Shown in pieces: positions 1 to 6,835 of a stretch of DNA of 10,162 bases. The notes under the pieces were generated by a model. The model was given only the letters and a program-made list of their open reading frames with translations. It ran no database searches and had not been told where the DNA came from. Every line of letters begins with the position of its first letter. Positions within the stretch are counted from its first letter, which is position 1. Both the position numbers and the translations under genes were made by a program. Source of the stretch: an uncultured Bacilli bacterium (GTDB taxonomy: Bacteria > Bacillota_I > Bacilli_A > RF39 > UBA660); contig CANRIE010000117.1 in NCBI GenBank assembly GCA_947630585.1, positions 1 through 10,162 of the forward strand, in the 5' to 3' direction.

Positions 1-9
1 AAAATTTAC

Positions 10-38
10 TTTACTTTAAGAGTTCAATATTATATAAT
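10..38 (+). promoter_or_regulatory. Candidate sigma-A promoter of the VUT-like membrane protein gene
   Basis: A perfect -10 box TATAAT at 33-38 is preceded, with a 17-base spacer, by TTTACT at 10-15, which matches four of six positions of TTGACA. It lies 21 bases before the start codon at 60, whose ribosome site AGGAGG is at 50-55. Composition is so AT-rich that chance matches are common, but spacing and position are right. Confidence 0.5.
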
Positions 39-59
39 GTTAATAGAATAGGAGGAGAA

Positions 60-929
60 ATGAGTAAAGAATTTAAACAAACGTTTTTTACTAGCTTATT
101 AGTAGTTTTATTAGTTATATCAAATCTATTATGTTTAAAATATACAAATTTATTTGATATGACTGTTGCAGTTTCCGTATTTGTTTACCCCTTTACATTT
201 TTATGTACTTTGTTGTTGATTAATTTAGGTGGTAAAAAGACGGCTTATCGAGGAATAATTGTTGCATCAATTATCCAAGTATTTATTACAATAAGTTATT
301 ATATTGCTGTTAAACTTGGAGTTCAATCTGATGTTCCTGATTTAGCAAGTGCAGTTAACTCTGTATTTACAGTTAGAGAAGGGAATATAATAGCATCTAT
401 TATTTCTTTTATAGCCTCTAATTGCTTCTTAGTTTATATTTATGATAGCTTTAAAAATTACGGAAGCGAGTTATGTGGAATTGCTTTAGGATTGCTTGCA
501 GCTTTATTTTCTAATAATATAATTTATCAAATCTTAACGCTTTATGATCAAGATGTTATGTTTATAGTTAATATGATGCTAAGTAATATTATTGTATCAA
601 TTATTATGTTAATTATAATTACAATTATGTTCTATATCTTAAAAGATAATGATACAGAAATGGTTGAAATTAAAAATATGAATATTGATATTAATAACTA
701 TAAGAGTTCTGATTTAGCTATTGAAGATGTTATTATGGATAAAGAAAAAGAAGAAGTTAAGAAACCTAAACCTAAAAAGAAAACTACTAATTATAAAAAT
801 AAAAATAGTAATAGTAGTAGTAAGAGTACTAGAACTAATACAAGAAGTAAAACTAATACTAATGCTAAGAAAACAACTAGTAAAACTAAAAAAAGTAGTC
901 AAAAGAACGTAAATAATAGTAAAAAATAG
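60..929 (+). CDS. VUT/YhhQ-like (queuosine-precursor transporter family) membrane protein with basic C-terminal tail
   Basis: This 289-residue protein has a hydrophobic multi-pass part (about residues 8-195). It resembles the VUT/YhhQ family, whose members import queuosine precursors across the cytoplasmic membrane. What I see is the family-like start SNLLCLKY (21-28), a YPF motif (43-45) and a GGKK turn (57-60) followed by further membrane helices. The acidic residues usual before the GKK turn are absent here, so substrate assignment is uncertain. Residues 226-289 form a low-complexity tail rich in Lys, Asn, Ser and Thr. I count 20 Lys and 2 Arg in its 64 residues, and no acidic residues after its first few. 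Such a tail is not part of the family as I know it and should lie in the cytoplasm or outside depending on topology. The start is set by AGGAGG at 50-55. No terminator is visible before the HU gene, so some read-through into it is possible. It could instead be an unrelated small membrane protein. Confidence 0.6.
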   Translation: MSKEFKQTFFTSLLVVLLVISNLLCLKYTNLFDMTVAVSVFVYPFTFLCTLLLINLGGKKTAYRGIIVASIIQVFITISYYIAVKLGVQSDVPDLASAVNSVFTVREGNIIASIISFIASNCFLVYIYDSFKNYGSELCGIALGLLAALFSNNIIYQILTLYDQDVMFIVNMMLSNIIVSIIMLIIITIMFYILKDNDTEMVEIKNMNIDINNYKSSDLAIEDVIMDKEKEEVKKPKPKKKTTNYKNKNSNSSSKSTRTNTRSKTNTNAKKTTSKTKKSSQKNVNNSKK

Positions 930-1032
930 TAAAAAGTATTGATTTAAAAATAAAAGTATGATAACTTGTATATGTAAGCATGATATTTTAGATATTTGCT
1001 TAGTTATTCACTAATTAGAAGGAGGAAACATA

Positions 1033-1305
1033 ATGAAAAAAGTTGAATTAGTTGAAGCAGTTGCAACAAGTGCTGGATTATCTAAAGCTGATGCTTTAAG
1101 AGCAATCGATGCAACATTTGAAGCAATCACAGAAACATTAAAGAAAGGTGACAAAATCACTTTAATCGGATTTGGAACTTTTGGTGTTTCTAAGAGAGAA
1201 GCTCGTACAGGACGCAATCCTCAAACAGGAGCAGCAGTTAACATTCCTGCACGTAATGCTGTAACTTTCAAAGCTGGAACTCAATTAAAACAAACAATTA
1301 ACTAA
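1033..1305 (+). CDS. hup: HU-family DNA-binding protein
   Basis: This 90-residue protein has the standard HU length and layout. An N-terminal helical dimerisation part (about 1-45) is followed by the signature around GFGTFGVSKREARTGRNP (about 47-64). The flexible DNA-binding beta arm comes next, including the conserved NIPA segment, and the protein ends with FKAGTQLK. HU binds and bends DNA non-specifically as a homodimer and compacts the nucleoid. The start is clear: AAGGAGG at 1019-1025 lies 7 bases before the ATG. Codon use is less AT-extreme than in the neighbours (more GCA, ATC, CGT), as expected for a highly expressed gene. It is followed at once by a hairpin terminator that includes its stop codon. 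It appears complete and intact. I did not find a convincing -35/-10 pair in the AT-rich 103 bases upstream. Confidence 0.97.
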   Translation: MKKVELVEAVATSAGLSKADALRAIDATFEAITETLKKGDKITLIGFGTFGVSKREARTGRNPQTGAAVNIPARNAVTFKAGTQLKQTIN

Positions 1306-1331
1306 AAAGTAAAAAACTTTTTAGTTTTTTT
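1300..1331 (+). terminator. Rho-independent terminator of the HU gene
   Basis: A perfect 10-bp stem, AACTAAAAAG (1300-1309) with CTTTTTAGTT (1317-1326), closes a 7-base loop and runs into a T tract (1325-1331). The left arm contains the TAA stop codon of the HU gene (1303-1305). The stem is AT-rich, so termination may be partial. The next gene starts only 25 bases later with no visible promoter of its own. Confidence 0.8.
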
Positions 1332-1355
1332 GACTAACTCTTAGAAAGGAAATAT

Positions 1356-2441
1356 ATGAAAGAAATTGCTTTAGAATTTATTAAGATAATTAATGATAAT
1401 GGCTTTAAAGCTTATATAGTTGGGGGTTATGTTAGAGATTATTTGATGAACCTTGAATCAAACGATATTGATGTTACAACAAGTGCTACTCCAAAAGAAA
1501 TAAAAAAAATATTTAAAAATGCGAAAATAACCAAGGATTCCTATGGCTCAGTTCAAGTTATTTATAAAAATTTACCTTTTGAAGTTACAACTTTTAGAGA
1601 AGAATCATCATACTTTGATAACAGACATCCATCATCAATTAAATATATTGATGACTTAGAAACGGATTTAAAACGAAGAGATTTTACTATAAATGCTATT
1701 TGTATGGATAAAGAGGGAAACATAATTGACCCTTTAAATGGAGGCGCAGACATCAAAAATAAAATAATTAGAACGATAAACGAGAGTAATAAAAGTTTTC
1801 AGGATGATGCCTTACGAATCCTTAGAGCTTTACGTTTTAGTGTTACCCTAAACTTTAAATTAGCAGGTGATATAGTAATAGCAATTTCTAAAAATAAGCA
1901 TCTTTTAAAAAATATTTCTTATGAACGAAAAAAAATTGAACTTGATAAAATATTCACAAGTTTAAATGCTAAAAGTGGAATAGAATTAATTAAAAACTTA
2001 GGTTTAGCAAGTGCTTTAGATTTAGAAAACTTAGATAGAATTAAATATTATACAGATATTGTAGGTATATGGTCAATGATAAATTCTAAATGTTATAAAT
2101 TTAATAAACATGAAAAAGAGTTAATCAAAAAAGTTAATATAGTTTATGATTTAGATAATTTAAATGAATTAGTTTTATATAAATATGGTTTATATGTTAA
2201 CATATTAGCAGGTATTAATAAGGGTTTAAGTAAAAAAGAGATAAATGAGGCTTATGATAAGTTACCAATTAAAGCTAAAAGTGATATTCAAGTTACTAGT
2301 TTAGATATTTGTAAATTATTAAATAAAAATCCAGATGCATTCTTAAATGATATTTATAATAACTTAGAAATTGAGATATTAAGAGGCAATTTAATTAATA
2401 AAAAAGAAGATATTTTAGAATATATCAAAAATAACTTTTAA
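1356..2441 (+). CDS. cca: CCA tRNA nucleotidyltransferase
   Basis: This is a 361-residue class II nucleotidyltransferase that adds or repairs the 3'-terminal CCA of tRNAs in the cytoplasm, using CTP and ATP. Visible motifs, in order: GGYVRDYL (23-30) with the metal-binding pair D37 and D39 in NDIDVTTSATP; RRDFTINA (107-114), the ribose-recognition motif; DDALRILRALRF (150-161); and a SYERKKIEL stretch just after, matching the next helical motif of the family. The C-terminal half is divergent and the protein is somewhat shorter than the roughly 400 residues of the Bacillus and E. coli enzymes. This fits a compact genome. The family also includes poly(A) polymerases, but in Gram-positive bacteria with a single copy the CCA role is expected. 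The start is supported by AGAAAGGA at 1343-1350. There is no clear promoter between the HU terminator and this gene, so read-through from HU is the likely source of its transcript. Confidence 0.93.
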   Translation: MKEIALEFIKIINDNGFKAYIVGGYVRDYLMNLESNDIDVTTSATPKEIKKIFKNAKITKDSYGSVQVIYKNLPFEVTTFREESSYFDNRHPSSIKYIDDLETDLKRRDFTINAICMDKEGNIIDPLNGGADIKNKIIRTINESNKSFQDDALRILRALRFSVTLNFKLAGDIVIAISKNKHLLKNISYERKKIELDKIFTSLNAKSGIELIKNLGLASALDLENLDRIKYYTDIVGIWSMINSKCYKFNKHEKELIKKVNIVYDLDNLNELVLYKYGLYVNILAGINKGLSKKEINEAYDKLPIKAKSDIQVTSLDICKLLNKNPDAFLNDIYNNLEIEILRGNLINKKEDILEYIKNNF

Positions 2442-2484
2442 AATATTAAAAAATATGATAAGATTATAAAGAATAAAGAGGTGC

Positions 2485-3063
2485 ATGATGAAGAATGTTT
2501 TATGTTATTTAGGAATAATATTTTTACTATTTTTAATAGTTTTACCACCCGTTTTAAGAATTGTTTTAAATGATAAGGAAGAGGAAGTAGAAGAAGCGCC
2601 TATTGTAAGAAAAACTTTAAGTTGCGATTCTGATATCTATTTAACAAGAAGTAGTTATGAAAATGATGTAATAAAAACGGTAATTATTAAAAAGATTGAA
2701 GTTAAAGAAGATACTGAAACTAGTGATAGCAAAGATATAACTGATAATGAAGAAGAAAGTGGAACTGATAATCGTGGTAATCAAGAAAGTCAAGATGAAG
2801 AAAGTGTTCCTGATACCAATGAAACGCCTAGTCCAAATGAAAATCCCGATAATGAAGAAAAAACGGAATTTGATAAAATATTTGATAAGTTAAGTAAGGA
2901 TTCTCAGATTTTAAAACAAGAAGCCGAAGATGGATTAATTGTTCAACTTGATTTCTCGGCATCTGACTATAATGGACTACTTTTAGATGATCTAAGAAAG
3001 AATATTGATGAAGAAAAAATCTATTATGAAAGTCAAAAAATGACTTGCAGTATTATTGAATAG
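2485..3063 (+). CDS. Membrane-anchored protein of unknown function with acidic linker
   Basis: I do not recognise this 192-residue protein. It begins with one hydrophobic helix (about residues 5-28), most likely an uncleaved anchor since no lipobox is seen. A short acidic stretch follows, then a beta-like segment with C47. Residues about 73-127 form a low-complexity linker rich in Glu, Asp, Ser, Asn and Thr. The protein ends in a small C-terminal segment (about 128-192) carrying a second cysteine, C188. The predicted part outside the membrane is probably extracellular, and C47 with C188 could form a disulfide; that is inference. Two adjacent ATG codons occur. The ribosome site AAGAGG at 2476-2481 is better spaced for the second (2488) than for the first (2485), so the true protein may be one residue shorter. 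It lies 43 bases after cca in the same direction. Its 3' end overlaps the oppositely transcribed GerB-like gene by 11 bp. Confidence 0.75.
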   Translation: MMKNVLCYLGIIFLLFLIVLPPVLRIVLNDKEEEVEEAPIVRKTLSCDSDIYLTRSSYENDVIKTVIIKKIEVKEDTETSDSKDITDNEEESGTDNRGNQESQDEESVPDTNETPSPNENPDNEEKTEFDKIFDKLSKDSQILKQEAEDGLIVQLDFSASDYNGLLLDDLRKNIDEEKIYYESQKMTCSIIE

Positions 3064-3913
3064 CTAAACTAACTAAGAAGATTAGCAAGAATAAAAATAT
3101 TTTTATAATATTTAAGTTCTTGTCTTTTTTTATGTATAAAGATAAATAATTTAAAATTTGATAATAAGATAAAACTAAGAGAAAATAAAAACAAAATAAA
3201 TAATTAAGAGATGGTATTATTTCAATTCTTTCAATAAAGCCAAATAAACTAACTTTTTTAAATATAGTAATATAAGGATATTTATAAATACTTTCTAAGG
3301 TTAATCCTAAAATACTTATTATTAATAAATAAATTAATATTTGAAATAAGGTGGTTACTAAAAAATCACTTACTTTAAACTTGGTATTACTAAGAGGATA
3401 AATTAATAAATAAGGATAAATTAGATTAAAAGTATAAAGTATAGTTTCCTTAAATAAATTATTAGTTTTAAATATATTAATAGTTAAATTAGATAGATCA
3501 ATATAAGGAATAGTAATTAAAAAACTTATAAAAATTAAAAATATTATAAAATAAGTTGCTAATAAAATAACTTTAATTAAAGTATGATAACCTTTATTTG
3601 CTAAATAAAATATTAAGAATAATAAAGTTAGGCTTATAACAATAATTGAATATTCTCTTAAAATATTATCACCTATAAAAATAGTTATATTATTTAAATT
3701 AAAGAGCAAATAGATAAAAGAAATAATCATAATTAAAAACTTAGTTAATTTAAATTTAGAAAGATTTAGTTTTTCAAATAGAAAGATAAATAATAAAGAT
3801 AAAATATTACTTATAATTATAGATAATAAAGTTAGATTTTTAATATTTAGTAAAAATAAACCAATTGTAATAATAAAATAAGTTATTCTAGTTTCGATTT
3901 TCTTAATTTTCAT
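3053..3913 (-). CDS. GerB-type spore germination permease (short)
   Basis: This 286-residue, almost wholly hydrophobic protein has about eight or nine membrane segments. It fits the B subunit of GerA-family germinant receptors, a member of the amino acid/polyamine/organocation transporter superfamily that sits in the spore inner membrane and recognises the germinant. Position supports this: it is the last gene of an operon with clear GerA and GerC genes. A family-like FIERIE motif (226-231) lies before the last membrane pair, as in known GerB proteins. It is short for the family (usually near 360 residues). The first helix, with its usual glycine-rich part, seems reduced or absent, so it may be a streamlined or degenerating version. 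The start at 3913 lies inside the 3' end of the GerC gene (11-bp overlap), with GAGGT 4 bases upstream. Its 3' end overlaps the convergent + strand gene. No good terminator is visible. Confidence 0.75.
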   Translation of the reverse strand: MKIKKIETRITYFIITIGLFLLNIKNLTLLSIIISNILSLLFIFLFEKLNLSKFKLTKFLIMIISFIYLLFNLNNITIFIGDNILREYSIIVISLTLLFLIFYLANKGYHTLIKVILLATYFIIFLIFISFLITIPYIDLSNLTINIFKTNNLFKETILYTFNLIYPYLLIYPLSNTKFKVSDFLVTTLFQILIYLLIISILGLTLESIYKYPYITIFKKVSLFGFIERIEIIPSLNYLFCFYFLLVLSYYQILNYLSLYIKKDKNLNIIKIFLFLLIFLVSLAIQ

Positions 3914-4796
3914 AAGTACCTCGAATCGTATTTTTAATAGTTATTTTTTTATTAGTTAATTTTTCTAAATTAGTTTTTAAATTAGTATTAAAGATATTTT
4001 CAATTTTATCTTTATTATAGTTACAATCATTTGTAATCACTTTAATTTCATTAGTTATTAATAATTCTTTAGTTAGAAAACTAGTATTAGACTCTAGAAT
4101 ATTTAAATATAAATATTTATTATCATCGCAAGTATAACTATATTTATAAGTATCAATTTTATTTAAAAAATAATTTAAGTAAATAATATCTTCTCCTTTA
4201 ATTTCTTTATATTTATTATTTTTAAATTCTTTAATACCATCTAAAGATATGGAAGAATCTAAAATAATAGAAGGCAGATAAATATTTTTTTTATCATAGA
4301 AGTTTTTAATAACATCATACATGGTAGTTTTAATAGTTTCACTTGCATTCCTGCTATTATTTTCAATTAAATCATTTATTTCTTGAAATTTCATTTTTTT
4401 AATTATATCTTTAATATTATTACAGTTTACTACTAAAAAATCTTCTCTTGTTTCATTATTGTTTAAAAAAAAGTTAATTATCTCTTCTAACTCTTTCGTT
4501 TTAATAGAATCATTTATAATTAATAAATTTAAATGCGACATATAAATTTTTTTATTTAAAGACATACTTAAGTTATCAATTATTTGATTTAAGGAAGTAC
4601 CAGTTACTTGATAAGAAGTAGTTGGTATATCAAGAGACTCTTTTTCCGTTATATCAACAACACTTGCATATAGTTTATAGTTATTATTTTCTTTTTCTAA
4701 ACCAATTGTATTAATAATTGCTAAATCATTAAGTTCGATATAAGAGTCACACCCCGTTATAAAGATAATTATAATTAATATTAATAGTTTTTTCAT
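3903..4796 (-). CDS. GerC-type spore germination lipoprotein
   Basis: This 297-residue protein starts with a lipoprotein signal: basic MKK, a hydrophobic run, then the lipobox FITGC with the modified cysteine at 16. Just after it comes the GerC family's conserved opening, here ELNDLAIINTIGLEK (about 21-35), followed by the alternating beta/alpha pattern of the family. GerC is the outer-leaflet lipoprotein subunit of the germinant receptor in the spore inner membrane. The protein is shorter than most GerC proteins (about 350-400 residues), so part of the third domain is probably missing. Its ATG overlaps the TGA stop of the GerA gene (4793-4796, ATGA), a sign of translational coupling, and GAGGGG lies just upstream. 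The order A-C-B matches the gerK type of clostridia rather than the A-B-C order of Bacillus gerA. Confidence 0.88.
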   Translation of the reverse strand: MKKLLILIIIIFITGCDSYIELNDLAIINTIGLEKENNNYKLYASVVDITEKESLDIPTTSYQVTGTSLNQIIDNLSMSLNKKIYMSHLNLLIINDSIKTKELEEIINFFLNNNETREDFLVVNCNNIKDIIKKMKFQEINDLIENNSRNASETIKTTMYDVIKNFYDKKNIYLPSIILDSSISLDGIKEFKNNKYKEIKGEDIIYLNYFLNKIDTYKYSYTCDDNKYLYLNILESNTSFLTKELLITNEIKVITNDCNYNKDKIENIFNTNLKTNLEKLTNKKITIKNTIRGTYEN

Positions 4797-6208
4797 TTTC
4801 CCCTCACTTTATTATTACTTAAAATTGGATTACGAAGTTTATTACCTTTTGTATTGATTTTTAAAATACCATCTTTTTGTTCTTCAAGATTAATAGGTGC
4901 AAATGGATATAAATAATCTTTATCTTCACTTTTAGTATCTGATAAGTTAATTAAAATAAATATTATTCCTATAAATATTCCGTAGTAACCAAAGATACTT
5001 GCAAGAATTATTAATAAAAATCGGTACCAACGAATTGAGTTAATAGCTTCAATTGCTTGGACTAGGAGTCCTGAAATAGCACTTATTGCAACAACGATTA
5101 TCATGATAGGGGAGACTATTCCGGCATTTACAGCAGCGTCCCCTAGTACTAATCCACCTAATATAGAAATTGCAGTTCCCATTGATGAGGGAATCCTGAT
5201 ATCACTTTCTCTTAAAATTTCAAAAGCAATTATCATTAGTATTGCTTCAACAAACGCGGGGAATGGTACAGACATTCGTTGGGTTTTAAAACTTATAAGT
5301 AAATTAATTGGCATACTATCTGGGTTATGCGTTGTTAAAGCAACATATAAAGCTGGAAAGAAAATCGCGATAATAAAAGCTAAAAGTCTAATAATTCTAA
5401 TAAAAGTTACATTGATAGGTTTTTGATAATAATCATCACTTGTATGAAAAAAATCAATAAAGAATGTTGGTAAGATTAGAACTTCCGGACTATTGTCAAC
5501 AACGATAATAATCTTTCCTTCTAATAAGGCTTCACTTGCAAGGTCAGGTCTTTCCGTTCCTTTTAAAGTTGGAAATAAACTTTTGGAAGAATTTAAATAA
5601 CGTTTTAAATAATTACTATCAATTATCCCATCAAGATTAATTTTCTGTAATTTCTTATAAGTTTTATTAACTAGATCTTCTTTAACAATTCCTTTAATAT
5701 ATAAAATTCCAACTTTTGTTTTAGTGTATACTCCTGTATCTATTGTTTTAACTTGTAAATTAATATTTTTAATTCGTCTTCTAATAAGACCTAAATTAGT
5801 ATTATAGTGTTCTATAAAAGCATCTTTTGGTCCTAAGATAGTTTTTTCGTAGTTCGCTTCTGCAACACCTCTTGTTAAATCTCTCCTTGTTTCAACAGCT
5901 AAAATACTTTCTTTATTAATAATTATTATGGTATAACCATTTAATAATTTGGTTTTTAATTCATCATAATCTTTTAATTTACTAATATTAGGAGAAGGTA
6001 GAAAGTTTAAAAAAAATTCTTCTAAATTAGGATAATTTAATTTATTTAAAATACTAATTCTTTTTAATATAAAATCATTAATGTCATTGCTACTTGTTAT
6101 TGTTTCTATATTAATCGTGTTAACTATATTTTTATTAAGTTTTATTTCTTTATATATATAATCATCAGAGTTATTAGATTCTTGTTTTAGTTTTTCAATA
6201 TAGTCCAT
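4793..6208 (-). CDS. GerA-type spore germination receptor subunit A
   Basis: This 471-residue protein has the GerA family's full length and motifs. It has a soluble N-terminal part (1 to about 265) with ILGPKDAFIEHYNTNLGLI (124-142) followed by RRR. A LLEGKIIIVVDNSPEVLILP segment (228-247) comes next. The membrane part (about 268-421) includes VPFPAFVEAILMIIAFEILR (314-333), GGLVLGDAAVNAGIVSPIMI (351-370) and a final hydrophobic pair. The C-terminal PFAPINLEE (435-443) is also typical. GerA subunits assemble with B and C subunits in the spore inner membrane and are thought to form the ion channel that opens when germinant binds. No frameshift or loss of key motifs is seen. The start is supported by AAGGTG on the minus strand (about 6213-6218) just upstream of ATG. 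It is first in the three-gene operon. A candidate sigma-A-like promoter lies upstream, and no sigma-G consensus was recognisable. Confidence 0.96.
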   Translation of the reverse strand: MDYIEKLKQESNNSDDYIYKEIKLNKNIVNTINIETITSSNDINDFILKRISILNKLNYPNLEEFFLNFLPSPNISKLKDYDELKTKLLNGYTIIIINKESILAVETRRDLTRGVAEANYEKTILGPKDAFIEHYNTNLGLIRRRIKNINLQVKTIDTGVYTKTKVGILYIKGIVKEDLVNKTYKKLQKINLDGIIDSNYLKRYLNSSKSLFPTLKGTERPDLASEALLEGKIIIVVDNSPEVLILPTFFIDFFHTSDDYYQKPINVTFIRIIRLLAFIIAIFFPALYVALTTHNPDSMPINLLISFKTQRMSVPFPAFVEAILMIIAFEILRESDIRIPSSMGTAISILGGLVLGDAAVNAGIVSPIMIIVVAISAISGLLVQAIEAINSIRWYRFLLIILASIFGYYGIFIGIIFILINLSDTKSEDKDYLYPFAPINLEEQKDGILKINTKGNKLRNPILSNNKVRGK

Positions 6209-6246
6209 TATATCACCTTATAATTAGTATTTTCTAATTTTTAGAT

Positions 6247-6275
6247 TTAATACAATTGACAAACTATATTTTCAA
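6247..6275 (-). promoter_or_regulatory. Candidate promoter of the germination operon
   Basis: Read on the minus strand, TTGAAA (6275-6270) is followed after 17 bases by TATTAA (6252-6247), about 38 bases before the GerA-type start codon. The match is moderate (TTGAAA five of six, TATTAA four of six) and the region is AT-rich. It overlaps the promoter reading the other way. Confidence 0.35.
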
Positions 6276-6284
6276 ATGTATTAT
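6256..6284 (+). promoter_or_regulatory. Sigma-A promoter of the AbiEi-like gene
   Basis: A perfect TTGACA (6256-6261) with a 17-base spacer precedes TATTAT (6279-6284), 23 bases before the start codon at 6308. The ribosome site AAGAAGG (6294-6300) lies between. It overlaps the opposing candidate promoter of the germination operon. Confidence 0.65.
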
Positions 6285-6307
6285 CTTAATAGAAAGAAGG
6301 AATTAGA

Positions 6308-6778
6308 ATGATAGATGATATTAATAAGAGCATTTATGGATATGCAAGAGACCTTGATAAACAAGTTAGACTTTTATCATTTTTAGATGTTTATCGTGTT
6401 TTATTAAAAGATTTAGATTGTATTGTTTGTATGGAAAGTGCTGCTGATTTACTTGGGTATTCAAATGGCGGCTTTAGACATCAAATTTATGTTTATTCTG
6501 AATTTGAATTCAATAAGCCTTATATAAAATGCTTTATAGTAAAAGATTTAAAGAATATTCCTTTTATAGATAGAAAAGGAATTAAAGTTTCTCCAATTGA
6601 AGTTGCAATTAAAGATATGTTAGAGAAAAATGAAACTGACCCTCAAATTTTATATGAAACATTTGCCAATTATTATTTTGGCAATAATAAATCGTATGAA
6701 GGATTAGAATTACCATTAGTATTATCTTTAAAAGCTAAACACTATAAGGAAGAAGGTGCTTTATATTATGAACAATGA
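6308..6778 (+). CDS. AbiEi-antitoxin-like protein without the N-terminal winged helix
   Basis: In this 156-residue soluble protein, residues about 38-145 resemble the C-terminal domain of AbiEi-type (type IV) antitoxins. There is a hydrophobic start with CMESAADLLGYSNG (41-54), then a strand with IYVYSEF (60-66). A PFIDRKGIKVSPIEVAIKDM segment (85-104) matches the family's pattern of a strand followed by a conserved Ser-x-x-Glu helix start and an acidic helix. The N-terminal winged helix that binds the operator in full-length AbiEi is missing; only about 37 residues precede the domain. The partner toxin, an AbiEii-type nucleotidyltransferase, normally follows directly, but here the next gene is an unrelated leucine-rich repeat protein. 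This could be an orphan antitoxin, a remnant, or a stand-alone regulator. The gene has its own promoter and a good ribosome site 7 bases before the start, and ends in TGA. Family assignment is from pattern recall only. Confidence 0.5.
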   Translation: MIDDINKSIYGYARDLDKQVRLLSFLDVYRVLLKDLDCIVCMESAADLLGYSNGGFRHQIYVYSEFEFNKPYIKCFIVKDLKNIPFIDRKGIKVSPIEVAIKDMLEKNETDPQILYETFANYYFGNNKSYEGLELPLVLSLKAKHYKEEGALYYEQ

Positions 6779-6795
6779 TTTATAGTAATTAAAAA

Positions 6796-6835
6796 AAATA
6801 ACATCAGATAAGTTTGACAATATGTTATTTCTTTT
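6796..6835 (+). terminator. Terminator-like hairpin after the AbiEi-like gene, overlapping the next promoter
   Basis: A perfect 9-bp stem, AAATAACAT (6796-6804) with ATGTTATTT (6822-6830), is flanked by an A run on the left and CTTTT on the right and encloses a 17-base loop. It begins 17 bases after the TGA stop. The loop holds the -35 box of the following promoter and the right arm lies in its spacer, so it could also be an operator. The stem is AT-rich and the loop long, which weakens the call. Confidence 0.45.

Noticed and set aside
714..912. Open frames on both strands over the tail of the VUT-like gene
   Set aside because: They are low-complexity shadows of the Lys/Asn/Ser/Thr tail, without ribosome sites.
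3030..3046. Hairpin AAGTCA/TGACTT as a minus-strand terminator of the germination operon
   Set aside because: The stem is only 6 bp and the T run lies mainly in the loop; it is inside the coding region of the convergent gene.
3091..3106. 16-bp perfect palindrome ATAAAAATATTTTTAT as a terminator
   Set aside because: It has no loop or G:C pairs, lies within the GerB-like coding region, and is expected by chance in DNA this AT-rich.
4793..4796. Possible Mycoplasma-type code with TGA as tryptophan
   Set aside because: TGA ends the GerA-type gene in an ATGA overlap and also ends the gene at 6778, while tryptophan in recognised genes is encoded by TGG.
5103..5426. 107-residue open frame on the + strand inside the GerA-type gene
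   Set aside because: It is antisense to the conserved membrane part of a well-supported gene, has no ribosome site and looks like no known protein.
6213..6230. AATACTA on the minus strand as a sigma-G -10 box for the germination operon
   Set aside because: It would put the transcription start on or after the ribosome site, and no matching -35 element lies at the right distance.
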